This document shows positions 23,002 through 38,153 of a stretch of 64,000 bases of DNA, piece after piece. The notes under the pieces were generated by a model. It did not search any database, was not told the origin of the DNA, and was given only the letters and a program-made list of their open reading frames with translations. The stretch comes from Patagioenas fasciata. Its lineage: Eukaryota > Chordata > Aves > Columbiformes > Columbidae. The translations under genes and the position numbers were made by a program. The DNA is taken from assembly GCF_037038585.1 (NCBI RefSeq), contig NC_092523.1:44481001-44545000 (forward strand), in the 5' to 3' direction. How positions within the stretch are numbered: position 1 is the first letter of the stretch; every line of letters starts with the position of its first letter.

Positions 23002-26000
23002 TCTGTATGTGGTGCCAACCTCTAAGCCCTTCTCCTCCTTTACCCCCTCAGTCTCCTGCCTCTTTCCCAGGCACTGGCTGCCAGGGCTAGTTCAGAGCAT
23101 GGCCTGTCCCACACAGCCAGCTGGCTGCCACCACTGACACCATGTCATTGACACTGGTTTGGATCTCCCTCTTCTATACAGCTGCCAACTTAGAGAAGCC
23201 TGTAGACCTTTCATACCTTTGAGACCTCTACACTCTGTCAATATGGCTGAAGCCAGGCATTGAGTTCAAAAAATATTAGTCACAGACTTGACAGTTGCAC
23301 AGCACATAAACCTCATTTCTTAAGAAATTAGACTGACACCTGTGCATTCAGTTTTTCATCAGATACAAAACTCTGAAGTGTTATAGAAAAAGAAGAACAA
23401 CAACAACAACAACAAGAAGACAGGACTAATTACATTGGTTCCTGAGTTTCTAGATTTTAAGGAAAGCTAAGAGTTGAACTAAAATTAACAAAAACATTGT
23501 ATTTTATACACAGCAAGAAGTGCTGTGAACCTAGGTAAGATAAGCTGCTTTAGTTGCACAAAACTAATAGATAAAATTGAGGTGAAAAATGGAGCTTGAT
23601 GTTAACTAGTGAAGAGGCAACAGTAACTCCATCATAAAATGAAAGTACATAGAATGAAGGTATTATCTCCTGTGTAATTGTGTGTCTGCACTGTATGATC
23701 ATAGATCCTAACAAATGTGATTATCAGCCACTTGAATGATAGATATTTTGTCAATTCTGCACTAGTTCAGTAAGCACAAGCGCTAGAAGCAGCAAAATCG
23801 GGAAGATGCAATAAACTGAAATGGACTTAACAGAATAAATGGTTACCAAAATTACTGGACCTATTATTCAACATGCAAAATACTACCACAGAGTACTCTG
23901 CATTGCATTATCTTTCTGTAGCTACAATTCTCCATCCATATGAAAAATATTCTGAACTAGGGACATAATATCTGATTTTAGGCTAGGATTCCTGCCTCTA
24001 ACTGCTGTGACCATTTGTGATTAAGATGGCCAAATATAAATATCTACAGGAGAAAATAAAATGTAATCTTTCTACCTTGAAATGAGTAGCATAATGTACA
24101 AAAGAGGGGGCAGGAGAGGGAGAAAGAAAGGAAATATGCAAGCCCTTAGAATTATTAACAATGCTGAGTATTTTTACACATCTTTGGTGCAGTGCCAGGA
24201 TGATAATTTCAATGGGGAAACCTACAGCTGCCCCCACCAGTCTTTTAGAATGGAAATGGGTCAGGTAGTAACAGCTTATTCTTTAGGTCTCCCTTTTGTA
24301 TCCCTACACTACTGGTTTAGAGACCGTTAAGGGCTTCGTGAAAGCAGAAGATATTGCCCCCATCATCATGGTGTCAAATATAATTTTTTTTCATTTTAAC
24401 TCAAGGGAGTAAACAAGGAAACATGTTCGTCAGTATCAAGATCAAAACTTGAGACTCTTTCAGAATCAATATTCTAGTCCAGGCCCATCATCTTCTCATC
24501 AGATGTCTTAATTTTAAATATATTTCAGATTAAGCCTTTGAGAATAACACAGCTTCCTCACTGCTGACACGATCACTGTTCAGAATTGCCACTAATATAT
24601 TCACAGAAAGGAAATAATGCTAAGTTTGAAACAACCCCTTATTGTCAGATCTGCATTAACCTTTAAATTGTTGATATAGCACCATGAAATCCCCTCTGTG
24701 CTAAACAGAAGCAGCAGTGCTCTAGTTAAACTCACTTTTTCCAAGTTTTCTGCCTGCAAGCATTATTTGTTTTATTTAGAAGTTTCTGCATTACCCACTG
24801 TCTAAAAAGCACCCACAGCTGAATAGCTTTCTCACTTCCTCCTTTATTCCCACTATGCAAACTAAGCAAAACACTGAGGGTTATTTTATCTAAAGTATGA
24901 CCTGGATTTGTTAACACAGGTAGAGCAAGAATCAGTTGATCCTAAGAATTTTCTTTATTTCCTCTAAAAAAAAAAAAAAACCAACAAGTGAAATGGATGG
25001 TGGCACGAAACTATATTAATGCTAGTATGACTAGGAATTTAAAACTCATTTTAACACTCAACAGTGAGGAAATACAAAGTTATGGTTCCCACAGGCATAA
25101 TAATTCATGTTCTTACATGCCTTATTTTGTATTACAGCCTATTAAATGTATAGGAACTGTGTGGATATGTTATAGTTGTTTTTTAAAGTATTAATTTGAA
25201 ATTCTTGACTAAAGAACACAAGGTCATACAAGAACCATCCAGCAGTGTGTTACACAGCCACAAGTCTGAGTCTGTCTGGTCTCTGCAAACAAACAGAAAT
25301 TATGTGTAAAACCTGGTGATCTTTTGCTAGAACTTGACTATACTGTAAATGCTATCAGACCTAACTAACAATGTTCAGCAAAGATCAACACTCCACATAG
25401 ACAAAAAAACCCCTGTGGTTTGAAATGCATCAGCTGGACAGGAGTTATTCAGTAGTCAAGGCAGGGAAAGACAAGTTCTTAAACTTCTACATGTTGATGT
25501 GTCACAAAAACTAAAGAATTGCAGATCTCCAATGCAGGGAAAGAGAGCAGCGAAAAACTACTCAACCTTCTTTGACACCAAGGATTGAAGAATAGGATAC
25601 AGAAGGAACTAATCAGGAAAACTATAGCTATCATTACATTTATTGTTCCACACAGCTGCAACCTGCCTCAAAAGAGAGCAACTTTCAAGCCTGGTAGGCT
25701 CCTGAAGTTGCATGCGACTTCTTAAGCAGAAAATGGTTTACTGAATTTTACAATATTCAGTCAATGTTCACTTACTTGAAATTTAAGTGAAGGTCACTTT
25801 TCAGTAAACTCAAGATACAGCTTAGACTTCTAGTCATGGATAAATAGCATCTAATAAAGTTATGCCACACCAATTTTTATTTTCTCCATCTTCATCTAAT
25901 CATTGCTTTCCAGATGTCATTAACTTATGTTAACATCCTTCACAAACCATTGACTTGAGTAATTTCTTTATAAATGTGTCTTTTACTTCTCAAATATGCT

Positions 26001-29000
26001 CTCTTTCTATGCTTAAAGTCATTCACAGGAAAGAGAAATATTTACATGAATGGCTTATATTGTTTTTAATATGCTTTTTAAGCAGATCCTGATACAACTA
26101 GAATATGTAACAAGACAGTAACACTAATCTCATGTTAAAGCATGCATAGCCGTAAGCATTTAAAATCTTATTTGTCATGCTATGTCATAGAAAGTGATAA
26201 TGCAAATTACAGGACTTTTTGCTAGATTAAACACATTTCTCAAACTGTTCCTCTTGGCTCTTCTATAACTTCAAGGAATGTCTCAAGAGGGAGAAGGCAT
26301 TCTTTCCTATCAATCATTCTGCAAAAGCATTTGCTACTGTCCCACATTTAAGCCATGTGGCATCAACTGTCCATTTTACATAGCTTGGCAGGAGGCGGCT
26401 ATAACGTGAGAACAATATCTTTAGACTCCAGAATATTGGCACCATAATAAAAAAAAGATATCCTGAAAACAGCCCTCTCCTGCAGCAAGATAAGATATCT
26501 TCAGAGTCACGAGGTCATGTTAAAATTGACATTTTTATTGCTCTCTACTCTAGCTGAAGGGGATTAGCTACTAAAGAACCTCTGATTTTTCTTTGTGGTT
26601 TTCAGCAGTGTTTTCCTAGCCCTTCTTATCTTATCGGGGCCTGGAAACCAGGACTCTTCAAGTTTCAATAACAATGCACATTTAACAAACTTAATACTTG
26701 CACTTCATAATTTGGGTGTTTGTCTTGTGAGGTTGGAGCTCCTGACTTGGCAACACTTTAAAATGTTATAAAATGCTAATACTTCACTCTGCATATGTCA
26801 GCACTCAGAGAAAAAAATAACTTGTTTAAAATAGCACCAGCTGCCGGTCAGATCCAAAAAGAGACAGGCTGGTCCTGTTGCTGCCGTTCAAAACCAGGAC
26901 AGAGAATCTGGAAAGCCTCTGACTGATGATATGGATATCATTTGCTATCAGGAAGCAACTTACTCTCTAGCTCACCCCTCAGAAACAACTTCAGTCCCAA
27001 AACAGCCTTCTTCCAGATCACAACCAACCTCTAGAATCAAAAGCAGGTTTTTGCCTGCCTGCAGCAACTGGAAGATTCTGAGCAACTGCAGTTTCTGTAC
27101 TGTGGTGTCTAGCATCCCTTACTAGACTGATACATAAAACAGCTAGACCCTGGGCCATAACGAACTTCAGATGACTTAACTTGCCTCCAAACTATCAAAT
27201 TTGGCCTGGCAGCAAAGAAGAGCACTTTCCCCTGGCAATCACACAAGGAGGGGAGTATGTCAGCCTAACTCATCTAAAAAGTCTTTTTTTCACCTATCAA
27301 TATAAGATGTACCATTAATAATAATCTAAGTGACTTGAGGCAAAATCATGAGCTCTGGGGCGAAAAAAAAAAAAACGCAGGAGGAAAATGTATCAGAGCA
27401 AGACACTTTAAAATAATTACGGTGGATGACCAGATGACCTGTGAAGTCAAACGTATGCACAACATGAGGAGTCAATATCCATAGCTTGGCATTAAAGGAA
27501 ACAAACTGATTTTCTGGAGATGGTGCAGGCCTGCAGTTATCTAAAGTGTGAGGAAACTGTGCATTCAGCAGCTCTGAAAATCAGCACTGGCATGTTGTCT
27601 GTAGGTGACTGGAGAGAGTAATTTTTAGAGCCCAGGTTGGAAAACTTCACTGAAGTATGACAGTGTATCACAAAAGTCTCAGAACAAGCAAGCAGCAGAG
27701 CTGGGAACACATTTCATGCATCAGCATTCTGTAAGTCTCCCTGTTAGCACCAGCCATCCTTTCTTTTTCTACAATCCCATCAGAGCACAAGATCATTTAA
27801 AATGATCACTAGGCTAACAGACGTGCTCTACAATTTATACCCACACATGTGATGTAACCTAACTAGATTGAAAAAAAAAAAAGGTAAATTATGTTTTACA
27901 GGCTAAGAACTAGAAATTAAAGGGAAGAAAAAAAATATAGCAATTGCTAAGTACATTTCTATTCAATTAAAAAAAACAACCAAACAAAAAAATCCCACAT
28001 ACTGGTTCTTTGCAAAAGGAGCAAAGAACACCAGGAATGATGCAACAAAATCTTTTTCAAGCAAAATTGAAAGGAAAACCGAGAGGAAGGTGGACAGGGA
28101 GGAAGGCAGGCAGGAAGAAAATTCAGAAAAAGTATAAACCTGGTAAACAACTGTGCTGAAGGATTTTCCTGTTTCATATGAGACTGCACTTGGATTTATA
28201 ATGACACAGAATGCAAGGAAAAATTATACTTTTGACATGAAGTGTGATGCTGGAAATGGGAATTCATTTTACAACTCAGGCATCCAACTTTTGCCCCTCC
28301 TTAGATGGAGCATAAGCCTTAGCCAGTCACTCCCATTCGCTTTTACAAGAAATTTCATCTATCTTTAGTCTCCCTCTGCAAAGTTAGATTATTACTGGTT
28401 TGACAGAGACAATCACAGTGCAAAGCACCCCACCAAAGAGCCCAAAACATTCTTTTGGACCACGTTTATTGTGAGTCACAGAATTCCCTCTCCTTCCCTT
28501 TTCAAGCCACGTGCTTAATAACTCATCCAGTTCCATAACCACCTTAGCAAAGTAGGAGATAAAGACCCTTGTGAATGTTCCTTGCATGCTGTTTAAATTT
28601 ATTTTTGTCAGTCCTCTCAATTACACTTCTTTTGTCAGCCTTGTCTATGAACTTACAAGCCTTCCCTGTTTCTCTGTCTACATAGGATGTGTGCCCTGCC
28701 TTGCAGTACTGCGGCTCCCGTGAGAGCAAAGCCTCTCGGCATTACTGCAACACATGCAGCAACAAACCCAGCAGGATACTAATAGGCTGTCTTCATTAAC
28801 CTTTGCTGATTGAACTGGGCTCCATTGTATTTGCACTCTGCACATTTGTGATGTCTCATGAAGATTCATAAGGGGGATTTTAATGGCAAAAGAGCGTATA
28901 TACCAAATTGCCGATCCACTGAAAAGCAAGAGTGTTTGTAGGTAACAATAGACTTTTTTTTATTTTTCCCTTCATCAAAGCTGTGGCAGCACTTGAAAGG

Positions 29001-30779
29001 GCAAACAGAACACAGGAGTGGATCAATAGAGGAATGGCACAGATGATAATTAATGTAGGGAAATGGCTATTAAAACACAGCAACAGAAGCTGCATTCACT
29101 AGGTATCCAGAATAAAAGGAGACAGGTTCTGATGAGAAAGAGTCATCAGTCAGATAACATCAGTGCTAGCTGAAGAGGCACCAGGAGTCCAATGTGACAT
29201 AAGTGTTTCCCAAAACGTTGCTGTCGTCCTGAACAACACACCATGCAAACCAGTCAGAAAGTTGAGTCGTGGAATTACTCCAGTCAGAGGTAACTTTTGA
29301 GGGTAAATAACTTGTCTTTGAATTACTTGTGTAATTTAAAGTCCATAACAGGTTTTTCAACTTATTGCATACACAAAGGTTGAACAGCTGAAATTCAAAG
29401 TAATTTTAAGCCATGCAGAAAGATGATCAGGTAAAGTTAGCATTTTCTATATAAAAACATTAAAATCTCCTCCTGACTTTCTTAAGCAAATATCTCATTC
29501 TTGTTAATTTCTTAGTTTCTCACCTTCCCAGTGTGATAATTAAAAGTCTGCAGGCTACAATGTAAATTAGTTACTTGTGTTTGATTAGTTTGATCCAAAG
29601 GAAACAAAAATGAGAGTTATGAAACTAACAATTCAAAGACATGGAAAACCGTAAGTAGAGAGTTACAGTTGAGTGAATGTTAAAGCAAATTTGAGATAGC
29701 CATGTGAATAAAAACAAGGAAGAAATTTTCACAGCCAAAGATACATTCTGTAGGTCTCACAACATGATGATTTATTAGTATTAGCTTATTTATAAAAAAG
29801 GAGGACAACAGAACAAATTTTGATGTTGCTGCTTTGTATTAGGCAATGGGTACCTTTCTAGCTGCCATTTCAAGGAAACTAGATAGCTACTCTTAGCTGA
29901 AAGACATGTCCTTACTTCAAACCATGAGGAAAATCAAACCATTTCTGTCTTTCATTTTAATCAAAGTCTGCAGAAGAAGCCTAACTGTACTCTGCAAGTG
30001 GGGGATAAAAGGTGAAGTCACACAAATTCTGCAAAATCCACTGAATGGAGACAGAATTTGAGCTTCTTGAAGTATTTTCTATTTATGCTTTATTGAAACA
30101 AAGCAATTCAAAACATTAGCAATTCACGTCAGGTTCCTGCACTGATTGCCATGCTTTGTGAAATTGCAACATATCTTCATAAGTACTCTTCTTCAAAGCA
30201 AGAGGAAAAGCTTCCTAGCTCATCAATAAACATGAAAGAGTAGTCTTACAGAAATTTAGCCACGACACGTTCAATTATTTCAGTGGAATCAAGCAAGTTT
30301 TCACATTACCCTTTAAGGACAAACTGAAATAAGACAAAAACCTCTGTGAAGGGTCAGATGTTTCGAAAGTGTTGCTCTACACCATGGTGTGGAATACATA
30401 AAGATAAGTAAAATAGTACAGTCTTTTGGTGGCTGTTTCTATAATTTTTGTACATGATGTGAATAGTTAGAAATATTTTCACTAAAACTGTCCTGTTGAG
30501 GAAGAGGACTATACTTTCTGTTAATTACAGTTCTTCATAGATGAAATAGATTACAATTATTTGTAACTAGTGATCTGGAATATTGTTTCTCTTTCTTTTC
30601 AAAACTCAGACAGGAATATTTAAGATCCAAATTACCTCTTGGATGATCCTTTGTGCTTGTTACTCCCCTCCCCTCCCCCCCTCCAATGCTGTTAAAATTG
30701 ATTCATTAATTTTTAATGTAAAAACAATTAATGTAGGATGTGAAAGGTTAGGTTTGAAATAAGGTGTGATACAAAGGCA
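23002..30779. other. Unassigned noncoding sequence
   Basis: No exon or transposon recognised. Simple repeats include an AAC run at 23,396-23,415 and A-runs at 24,966-24,980 and 27,363-27,375. Frames up to about 80 codons lie on both strands without motifs. Confidence 0.5.
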
Positions 30780-31640
30780 ATGGCAGGCACCCTGATGAGC
30801 AGCAGATTGGCTCTGATCTTTTGCAAGCCAAGTGAGATGTTGTTGTTCTGCTATGGATGAAGGGGTTCATTATCCCAAAGATAATTGCCCAGATGCCACA
30901 CCAGTGAGGTCACATGAAACACGGCTGTGGTTGCTGAACCAGTATTGGAGCTAATTAACAGTTAAGGCTGCAGGCAGCTATTTTGTGCAGACCTCTGCTT
31001 AGATACACAGCTTTCTCATCCCATTAACATTAACCATTTGCTCACCCTCTTTTTGCCGCTGAATAAAAACATCATCTCACCTGTCAGAAGAGCAAATACT
31101 TTGGCGTTATTTTTACAGCATTAAAATTCATCCTTTCAATCATCTTCCTCATATTAAGGAGCATCAACCATTTTCATCCCATGGTCAGCTTTTCTTGTTT
31201 AATACAGAAAAAGGCTGCATCAGAAATTAAGAGTAAACATGAAGTTCTAAATAGAACTAGCTCACACTAACAGGAAGCACGACACATTTTAACTTTCCAT
31301 GATGACTCTATTTTATCTGCTGTCTCTCATTCTGGATTACATTCCTAATTAATAAGGTGAGAGCATGAATTGAGACCTTTTGCATCTGGTGCTTTCAGAG
31401 GCCAATCTATTTTTCAGCCATACTTGCCTTAGAGAGGTAGTTTAGTCAATAATGCACCAGTAATTCTACACTCGCGAACTCCCCAAGCCTCTGCAGACTC
31501 CCCCTTGATTTTAATGGATATTTCAACACGAGTTCACACAGTCATCCAAGTGGAGTTCACTGAAGCAACAGAGGATTTGCGATGACAGCAGCAGGCTGGC
31601 CAAACAGGTAGTTTTTAAATGGCCTTTTTCAGACGCTGTT
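30780..31640. other. Repeat-free block, possible conserved noncoding element
   Basis: This stretch lacks simple repeats and recognisable transposon text. It has many AT-core motifs (attaatta/taattaa-like, for example around 31,348) and mixed composition, the look of vertebrate conserved noncoding DNA near developmental genes. This is an impression only; conservation cannot be judged from one sequence. Confidence 0.2.
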
Positions 31641-34600
31641 GCTTCCAGCTTCTTTGACTGATATCTGGTATGTTATTGCCTTGAAAAGCAGCAACTGAAA
31701 CTTGATAATTCTGCATTACTATAACAAAACCAAGAGAAGTTTCAACTGTTTGCCCTTGTGAATTCAAGTCAAGTTTAGCATATCTTTATAGCCAAGAAAT
31801 ATTTAATATACTAAAAGAGTCTGGTTTACAATTGCAAAAATGTCAGTTTGCCTTTTCAAAGTTGGCTACATTTAATCAGGAGATTCAGAATCACTTTCTA
31901 AGAGAAAGTGAATCATTCTGGCATATTTGCCTTTTTTCACCAAGGGGAAAAACTTGGGGTTTAAGCTTTTGTGAGACAGTACCTGCCCTACTTTTTTTTT
32001 TCCTCCTTTTAGTCACTGAACAAAAAAAAAAAAAAAAAAATCAGCTGTCTCAACCCCAAACTGCTAGCTTCATTTTATGGACCATTTAACCATTACAGGA
32101 GCTCTTTCCCAAGATTTATGTAGCAAGTGACACTATTCCTACAGAAGGAAATGCAAAAGCTTGAATGACCTCCAAGGTTGAGAGGTTTGCTTTACTCTTG
32201 CCTGCCACTTGGAATGTTTTGCCATCTTCCGCAGCTTCTGAAACTCTTGTCTCTTTTCAGAGGGATGATGTTCCACACAGGCTCATGCAATCCTGCCAAC
32301 AATGTTAAATAAGGTCAATTTTTGTTGTGGGCATTTTTTTATGTTGGGTTTTTTTCCACAGTGCCTTCTTTCCAGTCTTTTTGTCATGTATGCTCATAAT
32401 AAATATGTATTCTTGGTGTTACGATTGCCTAGCTTTAAAATTTGGGTATATATTTAAATATGTATATTATACATACATATATGTACACACACAACACATA
32501 TTTGGGCGAGTGTCACTTTTAATATGCTTTTCTGTGATCTGCCAGGTTTTCCCAACACAAAAGATATGAAGATACTAACATTTTACACTGCTTGGAAAAA
32601 AGTGAAAGGCAGGCAGTATAAATGGTTAGTGATAGCAAAGCAAAAATGAAAATAAATGTGAGAATGAATCTTGGGGAACTTATAACAGTTGTCACAGAAT
32701 GGCTGTAAATGGATAAAACCTACACCAGAAAAAAAGATATAGTGATTATTTTTTCAGGGTGTGCAAGAGGACTCCGTACGATGTAAATCTAGTCTGAGAG
32801 AACTTAGAAAGATTAAGAATACCTATTTTGACTATATGGTAGGTAACAGAGGCTTTTTCTGATATCTAAACCTGAAAATGACAACTTTGAAACAAACCCC
32901 TAACTATTAAATTGTCATTGTCTTATTTTTCATATACACATGTATTTTGATGCCTATTTGTGGCTTTTGCCACAATTCAAAGCTTGATTAATTAGCAGAG
33001 CACACTCTGTGAGAAAGACATGAAACGGTTATCCAAACTCAGGATTCATTCAGGCCCTGCTCCAGTCCTGGTCTTGAGATGTCACTAAAATTCTATTTGT
33101 CTGAGCTACAGTGGTTCTGGAGATTTTAACTTGGGATAGAGTAGAGATAGAAGAAGAAAACAAAACAGAAGGTGCGACATAGGAAACACTATACTTATTT
33201 ATTTAAGACTTTTAAAATGCTGTCTGATTCACTCCTTGCCAGTCCACCTTATTAAATCATTTCTAGCGAGAACCTAATCTGTTAATATACTGTTCGAGAG
33301 TGCAAAATGTCTGATTCATAAAGGTGTGAGTCTTTTGAAAAGTCTGATTTTTAAGAAGTTAATTGCATTTTCTTATTGAAGTATTCAATAAGTGTTTTAA
33401 TAATTGAAGAAGCCTTCTGAAGAGAAATCATATTTGGGTTTAAATATGTGAGTACATTGGCTAAGACAAGCTACAGGTTTACTCATGTTATTATGTATGA
33501 CTTACATCACTATAATCTAATATTATGTCATGGTGTCACAACATGGCAAAAAAATCAGAGCAACCTGATTAAAGATCAGCAGGAACACAGGAACCGAAAA
33601 AGATTTACAGCATATATGCATAAGTAATGTATATTGGAAAATGAAAATGTTGGAGTCCTAAGTTTGCTTGAAAAGGGGAGCAAATATAACAGAAATCTGT
33701 CAGTCTAATGTACAGAGAACTTCCAAAGCAGGCAAGCGTACCAATAGGAAGGAAAAGGAGAGATTTTCAGTTTTAACGTTAATGCATCTTTAGTAGCAGC
33801 TGGTTAAACTGGACTTGCAGAGCAACAAGATAGAACTAAAGGTAAATATTTTTGATGGGAAATCTGGAGTGACTTGTCCTTTCAGCAATAACAGAAATTA
33901 AAGACACAGTGCCTTGATGCTTGGAGACTAAACAATGGTATCCAGCTTGATCAGGTATGCGCACGTTTTTCAAGAACGACTGAGAAGCAACAAAGATCTG
34001 GAACAGAAGCTCTATTTAAAGAAAGATGACAGCAAGGCCCTGGAGCAGGGCTCAACATTCTCTGCTTCCAATCACGGTTTTGCCTGCACTGCAGAGAGAT
34101 ACTTATATTCTTGACAAGTCACCTTTTAGCACTGTGATGAGAGAAGTTTGGTGCTTCTGCAGATTGTGAGGTGGGCATCACCTTTGAAATAACTTAACTT
34201 ACATTACCTTAGTTTCCTAAGCCAAGTCCACCAGTATAGTATATACAACCATTACCTGCCCCCTCTGAAGATAAACGAGGCTGTGTATTCAAGAAAGATA
34301 CCTTCGAGAAAGATACCTTCCTCACGCTACATAGAGATGCCTGTTTTGAAGACCCATCATAAAGCTGGTCTAATATAGTAATGAGCAAATAAAGAGGTGT
34401 TCTATTCCTTCCCAAAAGTATGAATATTAATATGGTATTTGTGCCCATAATATATACTAGATGTGTACACTTATTCTCTAGGTGACAAAATTTGATCAAA
34501 TACTGGTTACCAGTTGAAGTACCTTATTGATACCCTAAGCAAATGCTGAACACAGTACTGAAGCACAGTTTTGTATGTCTGGCACATAGGAGTCTGTCCT

Positions 34601-37600
34601 GCTGCAACGTTTGGAATACAATTTTAGATTAACATTTGTAAAGATAGTATTACAAAGCAGGACATTTGCTTCCCCCCCACAAAAAAATAAAAAGAAAAAA
34701 AACCTTAGAATTGGAATATGCAATAAATTATCCTGACTTGTAGAGTGAAAACAAAATCCAAGGGACTGAGCAGTGTAGCACAGCCATGGGAATGAAAGTT
34801 ATTTTGTATGATGACTTGAATAATAGTATGTCTATATTTATAGATAAACTACTGTTTGACATCACTCATAGTAGTACACAGAATTTACAAATAAGGATGT
34901 ACGTTACTGCATTCATTTTACCATTTTATTCAGTGCTTCTTTTGGTTTTTTACTAGGGGTGCACTGAATCACAAGATTTTATGAAAATATTGTGACCTTA
35001 GTAGAACTGGTCAGTCAGATGATAAAGCAAAGTATGAAGGAAAGCTAGCAGACAAATTAAAAAAAAAAAAAAAAAAAAGTTAAAAAATATTAACATTCAA
35101 ATGCAACAGTTTATACTATAATAATGAGGATAACAGTGAGCCACCAAAACACTCTGGGTCCAAGTCCTAAGGAAGCAACCAGTGCTTCCCACAAGTTCTA
35201 CTTAAATTGCAGAACAAGGTCACGTAGAAGCTCTGTGATGGCAAGGGTGCATGTTTGAACTATGACCTAGATACTTTTTTTTCCCCTCCTGTTTTTTTTT
35301 TCTAGGCTGAAAATACCAAATATTCTGTCTGAAATTCACTGTCTCTCTCTGTCCTCTACAATTCATGCAGCAAGAAAGCAATTATCTATCACCCTTCTCC
35401 TCCACCTCTGTCACGTTTGTTGTGGCCTGGCTCTCCCACCCTGCTCACACAGCCAGCAAGATCTGACAACTGCTTTACTTGACAGGTATGCTCAATCTAC
35501 ACCATTTATTCTTAAATAAATAAATAAATAAACAAATAAAAATTTAAAAAATTTATTTGGCTCAAGACAGCTGTGTCTCTGAACATAATAGAATTTCACA
35601 GCATTGGAGGGTTCTAAAGTACTACAGAGAAGCAACAAACCAGACTGTGTAATTTTCTGAGTTTCTCCTGACACTCTTACCATCGGTGGGGAGGAAAAAA
35701 AAATACCAACAAAGAACCCCACAGAAATTACACCTCTGTCTCAAAGATGGAAAAACCCATGGAATTCTGAAACTACTGTGCCTGTTTGGTACCAGCATAC
35801 CTGCTTGCCAGTGGGAAATTGATATATTCCTATCTCAACCAGTTTGACAGGTATGCACACTTGAATAAGGTAAAGGTACAGGATTGTTTCAAAAGCCAGG
35901 GAATTGCAAGAGGTACTAAGGACATCAAAGACAATTCTATTCTCTGTGTAACTGGATACCTACCACTAATAACTTAAAAAAAAAGTAAGCCAAAAGCAAG
36001 CCCTCACAGTTTTCCTAAACAGTGAAAACAGCAATGAGATCATGTTTCCCAATATCAAGAAGAACACTGAGGTTTCTCAAAAGCAATCTGGCATTCCCAC
36101 GTAATCCCTCCCTTTGTCTCCACAGGGTACCATTCTTCCTCAGAACAGCAGAGGTGCAGGGTGCACCTTTTTCAAGCTTCCAGGTCTTTTCAAAACTGTT
36201 TCCTGCTTCAATTTTATGAAAAACTCATTGTAGTAGTTGAAGTTAAACTAGTTTATTTTACAATGACTCACGGAAGAGAAAAGAACATAGCACCAACCAC
36301 TGCATGATCCCTGGCACAGCTGCAATCAAGTTCCCTTCACTGGTGTTTGGTTCTCCCAGTAATCTTCAAACCATCCTGCGCAAATGCAGGCTCTGTGCTT
36401 AGCTCACCAGTGATAATGCAGTTTGATCAAAAGCAGGAGCCTTGCAATGGTGTTGCCTCCCTCAGCCTGCCCTGCTTCGCATTTCCATGAGCTCTTTCCT
36501 TTTCCCCTTGCTCAGTTCAGAGTGGAGCAGTGCACTGCCAATCTCACTGACCAGCAAGGGGGAAGGCTTTGGGATGCTGCGTGTTGCACTGTGCAAACAC
36601 TGAGCAATATATCCACAGCCTAGCTGGGAAAAGGAAGAAAGAAGCAACACTCAGGGAAATTAACTCACAGTCTGCCCGGTTGTGCAAGTGCCTGTTGTTG
36701 CCCAGAGTATGCTCTTCTGCATGAATCATAGTCCTTTTTGCTGCTAACACTGATTAAAATTCCTTTCAAACTCTTCTTCACCCTTCCTCCAAATCAAAGT
36801 CATCTCATAATAACCTAAGCAAATGACACCACCACACTGCAGCTATTTTTTTCTTTAGAGAAAGCTATTTCCCCATTTCATTCCAAGTAGTTTCACTGTA
36901 ATGGAAACGCCATTCAGAGATGAATAACTTAATCCTTTCTCTTAATGGCCTTCACTATCTCTTCCATTTGATTTGGTGTCTTTGCTGGCTCAGTATCTGT
37001 TAAACTGATATTTCCTGGAGCAAAGATCTTATTTCCTAAAATATTTGTACAGTGGCTAGGCAAGCTTATGAGTATGCTTTTATAACTGCTTTCATTTCAA
37101 GAGGAATGCTGTGGACAAGATGTTAATTTAAGTCATTACAGCCTTTCAACAAATATGAGTTAACTTTGACTTTTCAGGTAATTGCCCTTTTTTAATATTT
37201 ATAATGTAAAATATATAGAGAAATAAATGAAATTAACAGCACAGTGCAATTGCTGATTTTCTAAGCTCTACAGAAATGACTATAGAGGGCAAGAATGAAA
37301 TTAGTTTATTTGAAGAAAGACTGGCCAATTTCATTGTTTAAAATATAATCAGTGTATTGCAAATTATTGGACAGCCTCATCTAAATCACATTAAGCTTTT
37401 ATAAAAAGCCATTATTATGTTGGAATTTAGCCTTCCTGAAAGAAGCTGGACTGGTATGATACTTTCATCAGTTGCATACACATCTGTCTCATGCACACAG
37501 CAGCATTTAGTAATCTAAGGCAAGATCAGTTTCATTTGGTCTCAGACTTTTAACACAATGTTGTTCAACATAAATAGTCACACAACAATCTGCAGCTTGC

Positions 37601-38149
37601 TACAGAAACTCTGGAGGGGACAGTTAGCTGTGTCTTACCTTCCCATGCAAATATAAGAACAATTAATCACCAGCATATATGTAATTTGGAATGCCAGAAA
37701 TATTCATATATAAACTTAAAAGCGATGTTTATGGTGTCTTTGTGGATCTTTTCATTTTTTTGTGATGTCCCCATAACACGGACATCATATTTATAAGGTT
37801 ATACTAGGATAATTAATTTAACAAATTAAAACTGCTCTGCCTGTTGCCTATCCCTCAGTCAGTCCAGCTAATTCAGATCGCCTATCTTGTTTCCTTCTGG
37901 AACCTGCAGAAACTGTTATGGGACTGCCTGGAGTGACAGTCTCTCTCAATCCAATGGCTACCTCTCAACACATTCCTGCTGTTCATAGCCTTTATTTTAT
38001 ATGGCAGGTACTTCTAGCCTCATTTTTATAGACTGAGGGTAGCTCCCAGGATCCCAAAGCATACCAAGGTTTGGTTTGATTTGACATAGTTGCCTCTATA
38101 TACATTTGCAATTCCCTACTGACTCAGATATTGTTTTTTTAATTATGGA
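31641..38149. other. Unassigned noncoding sequence
   Basis: No gene recognised. It holds an A19 run at 32,022-32,040, an A20 run at 35,059-35,078, a TAAA repeat at about 35,513-35,541, and a 15-base near-exact tandem duplication at 34,291-34,320 (aagaaagataccttc followed by gagaaagataccttc). Confidence 0.5.
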
Positions 38150-38153
38150 GCCC

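Noticed and set aside
26488..26501. agataagatatctt, a double GATA-like motif
   Set aside because: Such short motifs are frequent by chance in AT-rich DNA and nothing else nearby supports a regulatory role.
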